From Nemophila menziesii (Eukaryota > Streptophyta > Magnoliopsida > Boraginales > Hydrophyllaceae), in assembly GCA_029959085.1 (NCBI GenBank), contig JARWIR010000039.1:2604001-2668000 (forward strand): DNA of 64,000 nt. Reading direction: 5' to 3'. Below the pieces are notes generated by a model. The model was not told the origin of the DNA and did no database searches. It saw only the letters and a program-made list of their open reading frames with translations. This document shows, piece by piece, positions 10,665-23,022 of this stretch (positions are counted from its first letter, which is position 1; each line of letters begins with the position of its first letter). Both the position numbers and the translations under genes were made by a program.

Positions 10665-11035
10665 ACCAGCAGCTGCTAATGGAAGTACGAGTCGGTCAAA
10701 GAAAACTAAAGCTTCAGATGTTGTAGTTAATGATTCGATGAATGAGAGTGAAGATAAAAGTACTTCTGGGAAACGTAAAGCCCGGAAGAATACCAAGACA
10801 AAGATAGTCCAGCCGTCAAATTTGCACGAGGATACGATTATTTACAGCATCTGCTCATCCCTGAAGCTTCTAGAATTAGACATGTTAAGGAAAGGAACTG
10901 GAGATAAGGATCTAGTGGAGCGCATACTATTAGCGTATGATTTGGTTCGAAGAAAGATCGCTCAGCATGAAGAAACCAGGGAGCCGACTCCAGGTGCTTC
11001 TAGACGCCCCGACTTGAAAGGGGGCAATTATTTCC
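10665..11035 (+). pseudogene. SUVH-like exon fragment (region preceding the SRA domain)
   Basis: An open plus-strand stretch following a plausible splice acceptor (CCTTCAG ending at 10664). The encoded peptide has a Lys/Ser-rich start, then an acidic/hydrophobic segment, then ILLAYDLVRRKIAQHEE and SRRPDLKGG. In plant SUVH histone H3K9 methyltransferases, the stretch before the SRA/YDG domain has the same arrangement: (F/Y)DxxRRRxxQxE followed by (R)RxDLKxG. No SRA, pre-SET or SET sequence follows, so only one exon's worth is present. The reading frame is open in both units, with very few changes. Assignment rests on motif recall, not a database search. Confidence 0.5.
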
Positions 11036-11263
11036 TTATTATGATATATGATGTATATTTATCAAAATAAGATTTCTTGTACACATTAAAGCTAGTTAAT
11101 CTTGATAAAAGCTCCACTACAATTGTTTATTCTTTCACGTTTGTTCCGTGAAATGACCACTTTGACAAGGAATGCCAACTAAGGAATCTTTGATTTCTTC
11201 AAGCTAAATTATTACTTATGGTGGGAGACTATATGACCGAACAAAATAAACTCTCAAATATAA

Positions 11264-11469
11264 TTTGGTGGGATTTTTCCCACCAAACAACATAAACCCC
11301 TAAATATTGTTTGGTGGGATTCGATTAATCAAACAACAACACAAATCCTAATGTATAAACCTAAAGGTAATTCAATGAAAAATAATACCAAAATATAATT
11401 CGGTGAGATTTTTATCTTTTAAACATCATAGACCTCCAAATATAATTTGGTGGGATTTTTCCCACCAAA
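11264..11469. repeat. Two copies of a perfect 10-bp-arm palindrome flanking the minisatellite
   Basis: TTTGGTGGGA and its inverse, separated by four T, occur at 11264-11287 and 11446-11469. The same GGTGGGA word begins many units of the adjacent minisatellite, so the palindrome and the array share an origin, probably a fold-back or MITE-type repeat. Confidence 0.75.
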
Positions 11470-11483
11470 TAACAACATAAAAA

Positions 11484-11697
11484 TTTGGTGGGAAAAAATT
11501 GGCGGGAAAAAAATTGGCCGGAAAAATTTGGTGGGAAAAAAAATTGGCCGGAAAATTTTGGTGGGAAAATAATTGACCGAAAATTTTGGCGGGAAAAAGT
11601 TTGACCGGAAAAGTTGGTCGGAAAATTTTGGCGGGAAAAAGTTTGACCGGAAAAGTTGGCCGGAAATTTTTGGTGGGAAATTTCGTTTGGTGGGAAT
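11484..11697 (+). repeat. GGCGGGAAAA/GGCCGGAAAA minisatellite with E2F-type motifs
   Basis: About ten degenerate units of roughly 20 bp, each an AT stretch followed by TTGG(T/C)(G/C)GGAAAA. Three units carry an E2F/DP consensus-like TTGGCGGGAAA (11499-11510, 11584-11598, 11626-11640). Other units carry TTGGCCGG or TTGGTGGG variants one base away. Confidence 0.75.
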
Positions 11698-11699
11698 AT

Positions 11700-13533
11700 A
11701 TAATCAAGGGTATTATTGTCTAATTATGTTTTTTATATTAGACATGACTTTTATGGGCAATATCACTTCTCTCTAAGGTGGTATTGGTAATTGCCTCTAT
11801 ATATTACACATTTTTTATCATATCTTTTTTTTTTTCATTAAATCATATGTAAAAATTCATATTATTATTTTTAGAAACTAAAAAAAAATTATATTATATT
11901 TACTACGTACATACATAAATCGCATATAATTATATAAAATCTTTATACATCGGTGATATATTTCACCATAATATACTGAATTATAACAATTTTTTATTAT
12001 TATTTCTCACATACCAATAAATCATGAATCAATATATTTATCAAAATATTAACATGAAATTAAAATTTTAATTAAATTATTAAAATTTTACTACTCTATA
12101 ACAGTTAAACAAGTTACCTAACCAATAACTAACCAATTGAATTTTAAAATTACATCAATCATACTACTATCATACATTCTCAATAAAAGTTAAAACCAGA
12201 ATGTATAAATCTAAGATTTATCGCACTATATATACAAATTATTTAAAATTATTAAAAAAAAAATTTTTGCATATTCTATTTTATTAAAATTATTTATATT
12301 TTATAATAATAAAATGATTATCTTATATTTTAAATAATTTATTTACAATCTTATTTAATTAAACTAGTTATTAGCACAAGGTTGAAACAACCAGGCCATT
12401 ACATCCCTGTTCAGATAGCATACCAAGCATTGTATAATGATTAAAAAGTTCATTACATTCCCAATCTCATTACATTACTAAACTCATTACATTACTGACT
12501 AAATCCATTACAGCATACCAATCACTACCTAAAGTGTTAATGGTTAGTAATGGTGTCATATTACATTAAATTACTTATCAAATCGGGAAAAATGTATATG
12601 TTGAATTTGTATGGTGCGACCTTGGTTCCATCTGGTGAGACACTTCCACTTGGAATGTCATTTCTACCACATGTGACATTTCAATCTGGAACGGAAAAAA
12701 GTAATTTGTTCTGGGATCCTCAAGACAAAATGATGGTGGAACCTATGTGAATACAAAACCCCATTCAAGGTGGCGAAAGTGAGAAATAATGAACAAGGAC
12801 TATAATTTTCTTTTATCTTGCTTTTCTTTCTTTTAGTTGAATCTATAACCTTGTTAAGTTATGTCTTTGTATGATCAAACTGAAAAAATAAATTTATTTA
12901 TATACTTTTTTTTACAATTTATTATTAGCATATTAATTTTTTAATATGTTAGGATACTGAAATATCCTTCTGGCAGCCCTGATAACTAATACATTGGAGA
13001 CTGAACTACTCTAAATTATTTCATTCCCTTGAAGAGTGATTTGTCCACTTCCATATCGCTTCATTTTGCTTGCGTAAATTTAGTCTAACAATTTCAAAAT
13101 TAAATCCTTCCTAAGTAAACTATATAATGATGTTATAAACCACCTGATAGGCTTGGTTGGGCTCTACTAAGTGTAGTGATTATAACCCATCTTCGAGAAG
13201 GCCTTCATAGGTCTGTATTCTCTCCACTTCGAGCCTGACAGTGTCAAAAGCTTGGTTGTAAAGCATATAATAAGATCTCTTTTTTTACTTGGAGACCTAA
13301 TTGCCTGAGCACTATCCTTAGGGAATATGATAAAAGGCCAACTACGTATACTAGGTTTTCCATATTTATAAATACCTATGCCATTAGCTCCGTGCGGTAT
13401 CGAGAATTCTATTACAATGTTTATATTTACATCTGGACCTTGTCTAAGTATTCTCCTCGGTCTTCGGCCCCAATACTAACTTGATCTTCGGAGTTCCATA
13501 CAGAGGCACACATCCTTACGGTCCTGGTCCTTA
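11700..13533. other. AT-rich non-coding DNA
   Basis: Very AT-rich to 12370, with no gene. From 12370 to 12540 there are irregular CATTACATT repeats. A 66-codon open frame at 12550-12750 (starts MVSYYIKLL; contains LYGATLVPSGETLPLG) is preserved in unit B (43307-43507), but I recognise no family and see no promoter or introns. I regard it as unproven. 12950-13530 shows nothing I can name. Confidence 0.5.
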
Positions 13534-13946
13534 TGTTGTAGAACTCGCCGCATAGGCATGCCTAGGTGTCAACTCCCCCCTCAGCCGCCTACGCCTAGTA
13601 AAAATGTTAGGCATGTTTTCCTAGCACCTTAGTTTGCGTGGAAGAGCTGTCTGGCTTTCCTAGAACCCAATTAATGACAAAAAAATTGCACCTAGTCCCT
13701 CCTTTTATTCTTCTTAATTTTGAGAATTCTTGAATTAATTTTGGTACTTTTATATTTAGTATACTGTTGTTTGATGAATTTTATAAATAAATATCTAAAA
13801 TTATTATAATTACTAATATATATTACTAAATATATAAAACTAAATAAAGGGACCAAAGCTGCCTAATCCCGCCTGTCCCCGTGTAATCCCACCTAGGCGA
13901 TAAGCCCCGGTTGTCCGCCTAGGTCATGGAACCAAGCTCTACAACA
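13534..13946. mobile_element. MITE, 413 bp, TA-flanked
   Basis: Ends in inverted TGTTGTAGA(A/G)CT and is flanked on both sides by TA, consistent with a Tc1/mariner-type target duplication. Internally it has a second inverted pair (GCCTAGGTG near the left end; CGCCTAGGTC near the right) and no coding capacity. The unit B copy is 412 bp. Confidence 0.6.
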
Positions 13947-15880
<1,934 letters not shown>

Positions 15881-17418
15881 TGTCGCCTAGGGTGTGATAA
15901 AAATAAGATAAAATTAAGCCAAGAAACTACGCACTCTCACCCTAGACAGGCACAATACTGCAAGTATTACAGGACGTATGCAAGTTTTAATGATAAGTTG
16001 AGTTCGTTCTCAGGGACATAAGTGTGTTAATCGCGTGAGTAGAAATAACGAGTAAAAGTAAATAATTAAAAGACAGAAATAAAAGCAAATAGAATTTCGA
16101 GATTGAGAATTAAAACTAATTAAAACTAGGAAAATAAAGACAATAAAATAAAAGATTAAGAATATGAGATGAGAGATATAGCTTAGGTTTTGCTAGTATG
16201 CACTAATCCTTCTAATTCTATCTATAGATCTAGTTCATAAGGGAGAATATTAGCTCTTGGTATACTTAGTCAGGATTCTAAATTCCCATACCTTAGACCT
16301 TGAGAGCGACTAAGGGGGCTACGGCACAACCAAGACGTGGTTTCAAATAGGGTTATAAAACGCTACTAAGGCCCTAAGCAAACACTGCAATCATTGGTGT
16401 TATGGTGATTAAAACAAACCTTAATGACTATCTAGTTAGAATCATGTTTTGTCAGAACTAATATCGACACTAGACATTATGTGGTGGTTCAATAGTCAAA
16501 CAACCTGTCAAGGAGACCATCTAACTACTATTAAAACAATCCTAAAGTGATTAGTTCTAGGAAAGACATTAAATCAAAACACATAAACAAATATTAACTA
16601 AGTAGCTAATATCAGATTAAAACATATAATTCCCAAAGAAACTTAGATAGAAGAATTAGAATTCATATATTATACATGATGCAAAACCCAAGCTATGGGA
16701 GGTTTAGTTCATACCTGAAGGAAATAAACTTAAAGAAATTACAAAAGACATCATCTTACTCTCTACAATAAACTGGAAGAATAAAACCTTAAGAACTAAT
16801 TACTATGAGGCAAGGATGATTTACAAGTGATATAAGGGTGTATTTATAGGTGTTTAGAAGACCTAATTCGTTTTCTTGAGGAAGAGATAAAGTATTGGAC
16901 TCCTAGCCCAACTCAAATTCGTATGGAAATAAAGATAAACACTGCTGGACCGTTTTGAGCACATCTTCTTCATTATTGGTCGGTTTGAGCTCCATAAGAT
17001 ACCAAAAGAATCGTAACAGAATTATCTTTGTCCTAATGAAAGGAAATTACCAAAATCGGCCTATTTCTTAGGTAAATAACCACTTCTTTAGGCGTGTACT
17101 GCAGAATCCCAGATTTAGGCAGCTTTTCCTTTTCCATCTTTTTAGCTTTTCTTTCCTTATCTCCAATTACCATGCAAATCTCTTTCCATATCTTGTAGTC
17201 TTTGACTTGGACTCTAATTAAGCTCCATAATTATATTTAAATCTACACACTAAAATAAACAATTAAACCCAATATGCTCTAAAAATATTATTTTACTAAA
17301 TCAAGACTCAAAATAGGAAAGTGCACTATTTCTCAAGAAAATCGACATTTGTGACTTCTAAATCACTAAAAATGATGTCTCATCCTAACATTAATCTATC
17401 ACAAATGAGGAGACATCA
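15881..17418 (-). repeat. LTR2, 3' LTR of E2 (unit A)
   Basis: 1,538 bp. On the minus strand it starts TGATGTCTCC and ends CA; on the plus strand it begins TGTCGCCTAGGG like LTR1. Many scattered substitutions and small indels separate it from LTR1, so E1 and E2 are distinct insertions, not copies made by the 30.8-kb amplification. Confidence 0.87.
16841..16849 (-). promoter_or_regulatory. TATA box in LTR2 U3
   Basis: CTATAAATA on the minus strand, at the same place within the LTR as in LTR1. Confidence 0.6.
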
Positions 17419-17454
17419 AGACCCCCAACTCAAAGTTGTATCGTCCCGATACAA
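17419..17454 (-). promoter_or_regulatory. Polypurine tract and hairpin of E2
   Basis: Same polypurine tract as E1. The hairpin TTGTATCG/CGATACAA (17436-17454) is perfect here. In unit B one arm has two substitutions (48186-48204). Confidence 0.75.
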
Positions 17455-18113
17455 TAAAGATAAAAACAAAGGGAAGTCTATAAATACACACTTATAAAAT
17501 TCTCAATACAATGGGAAAAAGCATAGCAGAATATATAGAATAATCCTAAAGCAACAACTCAGAAAATTTCATGCAATAATAATCATAAAATACATACTTG
17601 TACACTTCTCATATCCACAGTCAACACGACTTGAATTCAAGATCAGATTAGTTTCGCAATGTAAGAAGGATTGGGACTTTACTCAGTTCCCCAAGAGAGT
17701 TATAGATTGTTCATCGAACTTTACTAGTATTCAAAGGTCCACTCAACTAATCTCTAATGGCTCAATCACTTCTCAATTGCATAGCAAAGAATCAAAAGGT
17801 CTTTAAGGTTGTAATTTAGGCTTAGGGACGGTATGATAGTATATTTGGATAATTTGGAGTGAGCTTTTGGCTCTCTCCTCACTAGCCATCAACGAATCGC
17901 CCTAGAGATTGAGTTACTCTCATAAAACGTTTCTCACTCAACCCAATGACTTCCTTGATGCACAATTTAGCATCCCCAATAACCCAATTAAAGCTTTAGA
18001 TGTTCACATAAAAATTCCACTTTGTCGGTCCGAATATATATATTTTCTTTCTTTTTAAATCAATTCTTAAGCTATGACTCTCTTTTAATTTTGAAATATC
18101 ACGCTATTTTCTC

Positions 18114-18176
<63 letters not shown>

Positions 18177-19051
18177 TCTTCTAATGCCCTTGTTGGCAAA
18201 ATTAGCTCGTAGCTTCTTTTTCATTCACTATTACCCCGGCAAAGGGTTACAATAAGAATCTGTGAATCATCATCAATATAAAGCACAAAGCACAATTAAT
18301 AAGCTCAAAAATCCCAACCCAATAACAATTCCCATAATGGTGGACCCACCACCCAAAACTCAAGCTCTAAAACAACTGTCCGTGCATCGCGATTCGAGTG
18401 CGGGTCATATGGAAAAGTCCTATAATCTAAAGGATATAGCTTATAACGTGTTTCAATAAAAAGGCTTTAGTAAGGCTAGAAGGGGCTGAGAAGGATATAG
18501 CATAATAAATCAAAAAATCACAAGGTGAGAAGGTATAAAAAGGCTTCAAGGGCTTTAAATATGAAAGAACCGCCTTGATCACTTTCTACACTATGTAATT
18601 TCGTTATTTTCTTACCCTTAGCACTTTTATCAAATGGTTTTTCAACTAGCTTGGATCTCACGGCCTACACAGTTCCCAAGGTTCCCTAAGATCTAACATA
18701 CTTTCTATCGCATTGCTTACTAATCTTTTCTTTACCAACGTGTGTTTTCCTGCAAATACTCAAAGCATACAAATACATAGCTCATAAACATATTACTTAC
18801 TATCATCAATTCACTAAGCTTATGCTTTCAAGCTATTAAACACACTCTACATCTAATTCCCATGTATCAAAAATTTCAATTTCTACCTAAAAACAGAAAA
18901 ATGGAGATGAGAGACAACGAATCCCCACACCCCAACTCAAAAATGAGTCGTGTCCCCACGACTCGAAAAAGACTCGAAAAACAGAAATTAAAATTAGCAG
19001 ATAAACATATTTACAGAAATGGTAAGGAAGAAAGAGAACATACTCTCGAGG
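17455..19051 (-). other. E2 3' non-coding region with (TA)n
   Basis: Collinear with the E1 3' region and free of credible genes. It contains a TA microsatellite at 18117-18173 (57 bp; about 15 bp in unit B). A perfect 8-bp hairpin GAGTCGTG/CACGACTC with a TCCC loop lies at 18945-18964, near the env-position stop. The CCGGCAAAGGGTTACAA and GTGCGGGTCATATGG blocks shared with E1 and E3 are present. Confidence 0.6.
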
Positions 19052-20208
19052 CTATTGCCTCGCATCATTGACATCCAAGGTTGGAGTTGCTGGACCTTTC
19101 GTTAATTGCTCTAGGAGTTTCATGATGTGCACTTGATTAGCGTTGATTTGTGCCACATCATTGACTAAGGAAGTTTGAGCTGCTTCGAATTTCGCTAAAC
19201 GCTCCTCCATCTTCTCTTGCCAACTTTGCTCATTTTCTTCTTTCGAGACTTGCGTAGAACCCGCTCTTCGAAAGATATCCTTGATCCAAGCATTATCAAT
19301 ATAACTCGCTTTAAACTCGAGTTTCTCTTCTTCACCCAATACTACATTCGCTTCTCGCACAAGACACGTGATCATAGTAGGAAATTTAACATTATAAACT
19401 GATTTAGGAGAGACCGAGAATCGCATCACCTCCTCATAGATCAACTGTGCCACATCAACTTCTTCTCCTCTCAAAATATAGTGTTTCCAAAGATATTAGG
19501 GACAATGAAATTGTGCCAAATTCTAGCATCTGATTGAAGATATTTGTAAGGCCAAGGTGCCTTTAATTCTCCCTTATGTGATTGCACTTTCTCCTTGTCT
19601 AATACATGCTCAAAAAGTAATTCCTCATTAAAGATTTTTCGTTTAGCAACCGCTTCTTCAAATTTGCAACAACCTTTCAATTTCTTAAACTTGAAGTGGT
19701 TTCTAATCTCCTCAACTGTGAAAGGAACTATCTTTCCTCTAATCGGAACACAACCTTTACTATCTCGGCTAAAGAGGCCTAAATAGAATTCCAAAACTAA
19801 CTCATGACATAATTCAGAACGTCTTACCATGAACGTAGACCAACCCAATTTCTCACCAAGCTCTAAGAATCTTGCGTATTCTCCCGTACCAACTTCTTCC
19901 TTGAATACTTTCTCATAAGCAAAAGGTAGTTATTTCAATTGTTTCTCTGCAGAAATCTTCAGGGCCCTTGAAGTTTCTTCTTTCTCTTTGGGTGGAAGAC
20001 TTTGTGAAAGTTGTGTTTTCTCCTTTGCATAATAGTAAAGCTTCTTACCATTACGATCAAACAAAGGTATTGCACTCTTTTCTACTTTATCTTTACCCTT
20101 TAATTTAGAACTAGCACCTTTGTCAATTGATTTCTTCTTGATTAAATCCAATCCCTTGTTGTTCTTCACCTCCCTCTTGTTAGCTAAAATTGTTGTTCTA
20201 TTAGTCAT
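19052..20208 (-). pseudogene. E2 env-position ORF, broken (unit A)
   Basis: Homologue of the E1 env-position protein: basic N-terminus starting MTNRTTILANKREV at the ATG at 20208, LGWSTFMVRRSELC core, VPFTVEEIRNHFKFKK, and a C-terminal coiled coil ending NDARQ. Two lesions are visible. A nonsense codon shortly after residues AEKQLK (near 19930) is shared with unit B, so it predates the tandem duplication. A 43-bp deletion near 19483, private to unit A, shifts the frame between NIFGN and the RGEEVDVAQ segment. Position downstream of pol and a PF20167-like core suggest the Athila env-slot protein; function is unknown. Confidence 0.8.
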
Positions 20209-20620
20209 CTTCAATTAACCCCCAACTCAAAGCTTTAGCAACCCTTGAAATTTGAACTTGTGAATTTTTGATTGAACAAGCTTGATTTGGCCTAAAATAG
20301 GTGAATTGATGATGATTTTCTATGTGGGTGAGGTGGATTTGTAATGGGTTGGCTTGGATTTAAGAAATTGTAGGATGAATTTTGAAAATTTGGCTCTTTG
20401 ATTCTTCAATTTGAATGGATTTGGTGAGGATTGGGTGTTTGATTCTCTCTTGTAATGATGTGGATAGAGATTTAATGTGTTTTTCTTGATGATTGGGTAG
20501 TGTTTTGGTGATTGGGGAAGGTTTTTATGAGCTTCAATGGAGTTGGGAGAGTTTTGGGGAAGAGAAAGAGGCTTTAGGTTTATAAAATTCGGATTAATGA
20601 GCATTATACCTCTTTATAAC
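20209..20620 (-). promoter_or_regulatory. Putative internal promoter and leader of the E2 env-position ORF
   Basis: On the minus strand a TTATAAAGAGG TATA-like element (20613-20618 core) is followed by about 380 nt of C/A/T-rich leader with runs such as CCTCTTTCTCTTCCCC and few G. The leader ends at the env-position ATG. This is the composition of plant promoter-proximal leaders. The 94-codon frame inside the leader is Asn/Pro/Ser/Lys-rich and probably fortuitous. Confidence 0.45.
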
Positions 20621-20646
20621 CTTGAACCCGTAACTTTCTCTCTCCA

Positions 20647-21020
20647 ACAGCGCAGCGCGGACCATCCCTGTGGACCATGGGTGTACCGCGGAGCATCTGA
20701 TGCATGAAAAATTTGACCTTCTGGATGATACACGTGGTAGGACCCCGTGGTACGCGTTTTTGCCCTGCGGACCATGGCGCGGACTAGGGGGTACATCGCA
20801 GTGGGTACCCCGCGCCTTCTTCGTCAAAATACCTGTGGATCTACCCCGTGGCACGGGTTTTAACCGTGCGGTGCATGGCACGGTGCAGGGGGGTAGTCCG
20901 CGGGGGAATTTTTTCTCGGTTCTGGATGGGACCCGTGGCTCCAACCCGTGGTACGGGTTTTTGCCTCTGCAGTGCACCGCGGCTGAGGTGCGGTATACCG
21001 CACTGATGGTGCATCCTTTC
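20647..21020 (-). repeat. GC-rich degenerate repeat spacer of E2
   Basis: About four degenerate units of ~95-120 bp, built on CCCGTGG(T/C)AC(G)CG and GTGC(A/G)CCGCGG-type palindromic words. It is sharply GC-rich against AT-rich neighbours. Long open frames on both strands are a base-composition effect. It occupies the pol-env gap, immediately upstream of the putative env promoter, the slot where E3 has its own unrelated palindromic repeats. Confidence 0.7.
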
Positions 21021-21169
21021 CGGCGAATTTTGTTTCTTCCCTAACTCGTTTTCTCCAATTCCTACACACCAAAAACACTAACACCTTTCTCAAATATGCA
21101 TTATTAACTAAAAATAACTAAAATAAACATGAACTAAAAACGTAAAAGACATAAAAGCTAAAAAAAACT

Positions 21170-21230
21170 ACGGGTTGTCTCCCGTACAGCATTTTTGTTT
21201 AACGTCTTTCAAAGTTAGACGTGTTACCTC
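21170..21230 (-). other. Conserved stem-loops at the end of E2 pol
   Basis: ACGGG/CCCGT (21170-21185) and ACGTCT/AGACGT (21202-21222) stems flank a TTAAACAAAAATGC stretch on the minus strand. E3 has the equivalent at 28898-28939. Similar 'TTAAAC...GGGAGGCAACCC' text follows pol in other plant Athila/Tat elements, from general recollection. Confidence 0.55.
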
Positions 21231-22903
21231 TGTCAAGATTTGCGAATATAGCCTCCCCAACAACGAGTCAGGCTATGAACGTCAACTAATCTGCGCTTGA
21301 CCCCAGTTTTGGGGCGAATTTCTATCACCTTGGCTGAAACAACCTTAGTGACAATGAATGGTCCCATCCACGAGTCTTTGAAACTTCGTGGCCTATTCTA
21401 GCGTTTGTGAGCTTTCCATAGAACTTCATGGCCAACCCCAAACTCAATGTTTGGCTCAGTATCCACAGGTTTTACATGGATCTTCTCAGGAGGACTTTGT
21501 GGTGTGAAAGGCTGTGGATGACAGGAACGGTGGGATCTAACTTCCTTGGTTTCTTACCCAAGACATAGAAGGTCTCGGATACATTCTTTGCATGAAGGGT
21601 GATGGTCCCTTCTTGGAAGTTGATGACACTTTGACTTGTGGCCATGAAGGGTCGTCCAAGTATGATTGGAACCTGCTTATCTGCATCAAACTCAAGAATA
21701 ACAAAGTCAGTAGGGATGGCGATATTACCTGCACGGACTAAGACGTCCTCCACTGTTCCCCATGTCCTTTTAACTGAGTTGTCAGCAAACTGCAACTTCA
21801 CTGGAGTTTTCTCTGATTTTTGAAGTCCAAGTCTTTCGAACACGGACTTAGGCATAAGATTTACACCAGAACCCACATCGTACATAGCTTTCACTTTGAG
21901 CATACCATGTAATTGAATAGGAAGGTTGAAACTTCCCGGATCCTTAAGCTTTGTTGGTAGCTCTCGTTCACTTCTTCTTGAAACCCTCAGGTTTTCTCTT
22001 GGGATCTCTACACTCGCTTCTTTCTCAGGAATAACTTGCGTAAAAACTTGTTGCGGTGTAAGTCCTCTCTTCGCAATCTCAAGCATTTGGGCATTGATAT
22101 TTTCAGGCTGATACGCCTCTACAAATGTCTTGAGCACAGTGTCATCTTTAGGATTTGTATCAGGAATAGTTGATGACACTGGTTGAACAATAGGTGGCGA
22201 TTCCAACTTCTCTTCTTCTTTCTCTTCTTGCACAGCAGGTGCAACTTCATCTTTTGATTCCTCCTTTGAGGCTTCTTTCTCTTTCTCTTTAGCCAGTTCT
22301 TCTTCATAATTCATAACTGATCGAATCTCCTCTTGCATCTTCCTCAGTAGCTGTATAAATTTGGCTTTCTCTTGATCGTCCTCCACATAAACCTCAGAAT
22401 AGTCAGATTCCACGGGGCTAGACTTGGTTGGTTCTTCTTCGGTACTCGGAACTTCCACGGCACTAACGACAGCATGCGGTACTTCCTCTTTTTCTTCAAT
22501 TTCAAGGCAAATAGCCTTGCAAGCTTCAAACCCAACATTGTTTTCACCTCCTTCGATTGCCTTTACTTCCTTTTGTTCTATTAAATTTGTTAGAACTTTG
22601 TTCTACTTGAGTACCTAACATCTGAAGTATGGCATCGTGTCCTCGGACCTTCTCGTCCTGAGCGTTTATAGTCGTGGTCAAACGGTCCAGAGCTTATGCT
22701 ATCTGTTGATTGTCCATAGATCCTTCTTGAGGATACTGAGGTAAAGCTTTTTTATCTAACGAATCGGTATAGGCATCTTGAGCAGGTTGTTGTGGGGGAG
22801 CAGGTCTATTCTGATATTGATTTTGGTACTGACCTCTTTGTTGGAAAGAGTTGTTCTGGGGACGCGATTGATAATGACCAGGATTAGCGGCCCCTTGTGG
22901 ATT
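21231..22903 (-). pseudogene. E2 gag C-terminus + protease fused to integrase C-terminus (RT/RH/IN core deleted)
   Basis: Minus strand. 22903-22570 encodes a Gln/Asn/Pro-rich gag tail (NPQGAANPGHYQSRPQ, then PPQQPAQDAY) with one in-frame stop. Next comes a Glu/Lys-rich linker, then an aspartic protease (active site Y-D-V-G-S, later ILGRPFMATSQ). After SLSHHK the sequence passes straight to an integrase-tail pattern: a F-G-V-G-H-E-V-L-W strand, a stop, then SWMGPFIVTKV and IEIRPKTG. The RT, RNase H and catalytic integrase present in E3 are absent. In unit A a 1-bp deletion near 21493 shifts the frame just before the junction; unit B lacks it. The longest open frame is 21472-22458 and starts with GTG, not a real start. 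Confidence 0.83.
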
Positions 22904-22956
22904 TTAATACTGCATACCCGGATGGTTTCGGTTACCATCCAGGTATGCAGTATTAA
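22904..22956. repeat. Hairpin at a head-to-head gag junction (unit A)
   Basis: 22-bp arms (22904-22925 and 22935-22956) with one mismatch and a 9-nt loop. Both arms encode the same gag words (HPGMQY) on opposite strands. Left of it gag/protease runs on the minus strand, right of it on the plus strand. Confidence 0.9.
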
Positions 22957-23022
22957 TTAAGGAGCCTATTAAGGATACAAAGTAGAATACAAATAAAGAT
23001 ATTATCATGAAAGATTAACATC

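Larger units (their letters stand above)
15881..22956 (-). mobile_element. E2: internally deleted, 5'-truncated Athila-like element (unit A)
   Basis: Minus-strand order: gag C-terminus and protease, integrase C-terminal tail, pol-end stem-loops, GC-rich spacer, promoter/leader, env-position ORF, 3' non-coding region, polypurine tract, 3' LTR. RT, RNase H and the integrase core are missing by a clean internal deletion, so this is a non-autonomous form. The 5' side stops at the hairpin at 22904-22956. It is closely related to E1 in the LTR and env-position ORF. Confidence 0.85.

Noticed and set aside
18117..18173. (TA)n as a transposon target or origin-like element
   Set aside because: A plain microsatellite whose length differs strongly between units.
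20320..20604. 94-codon frame in the E2 leader as a gene
   Set aside because: Low-complexity Asn/Pro/Ser/Lys composition typical of an untranslated leader, and the unit B copy has a frameshift.
20594..21093. Arg/Pro/Gly-rich open frames on both strands (up to 127 codons)
   Set aside because: They exist because the spacer is GC-rich and stop-poor; small indels in unit B change all of them.
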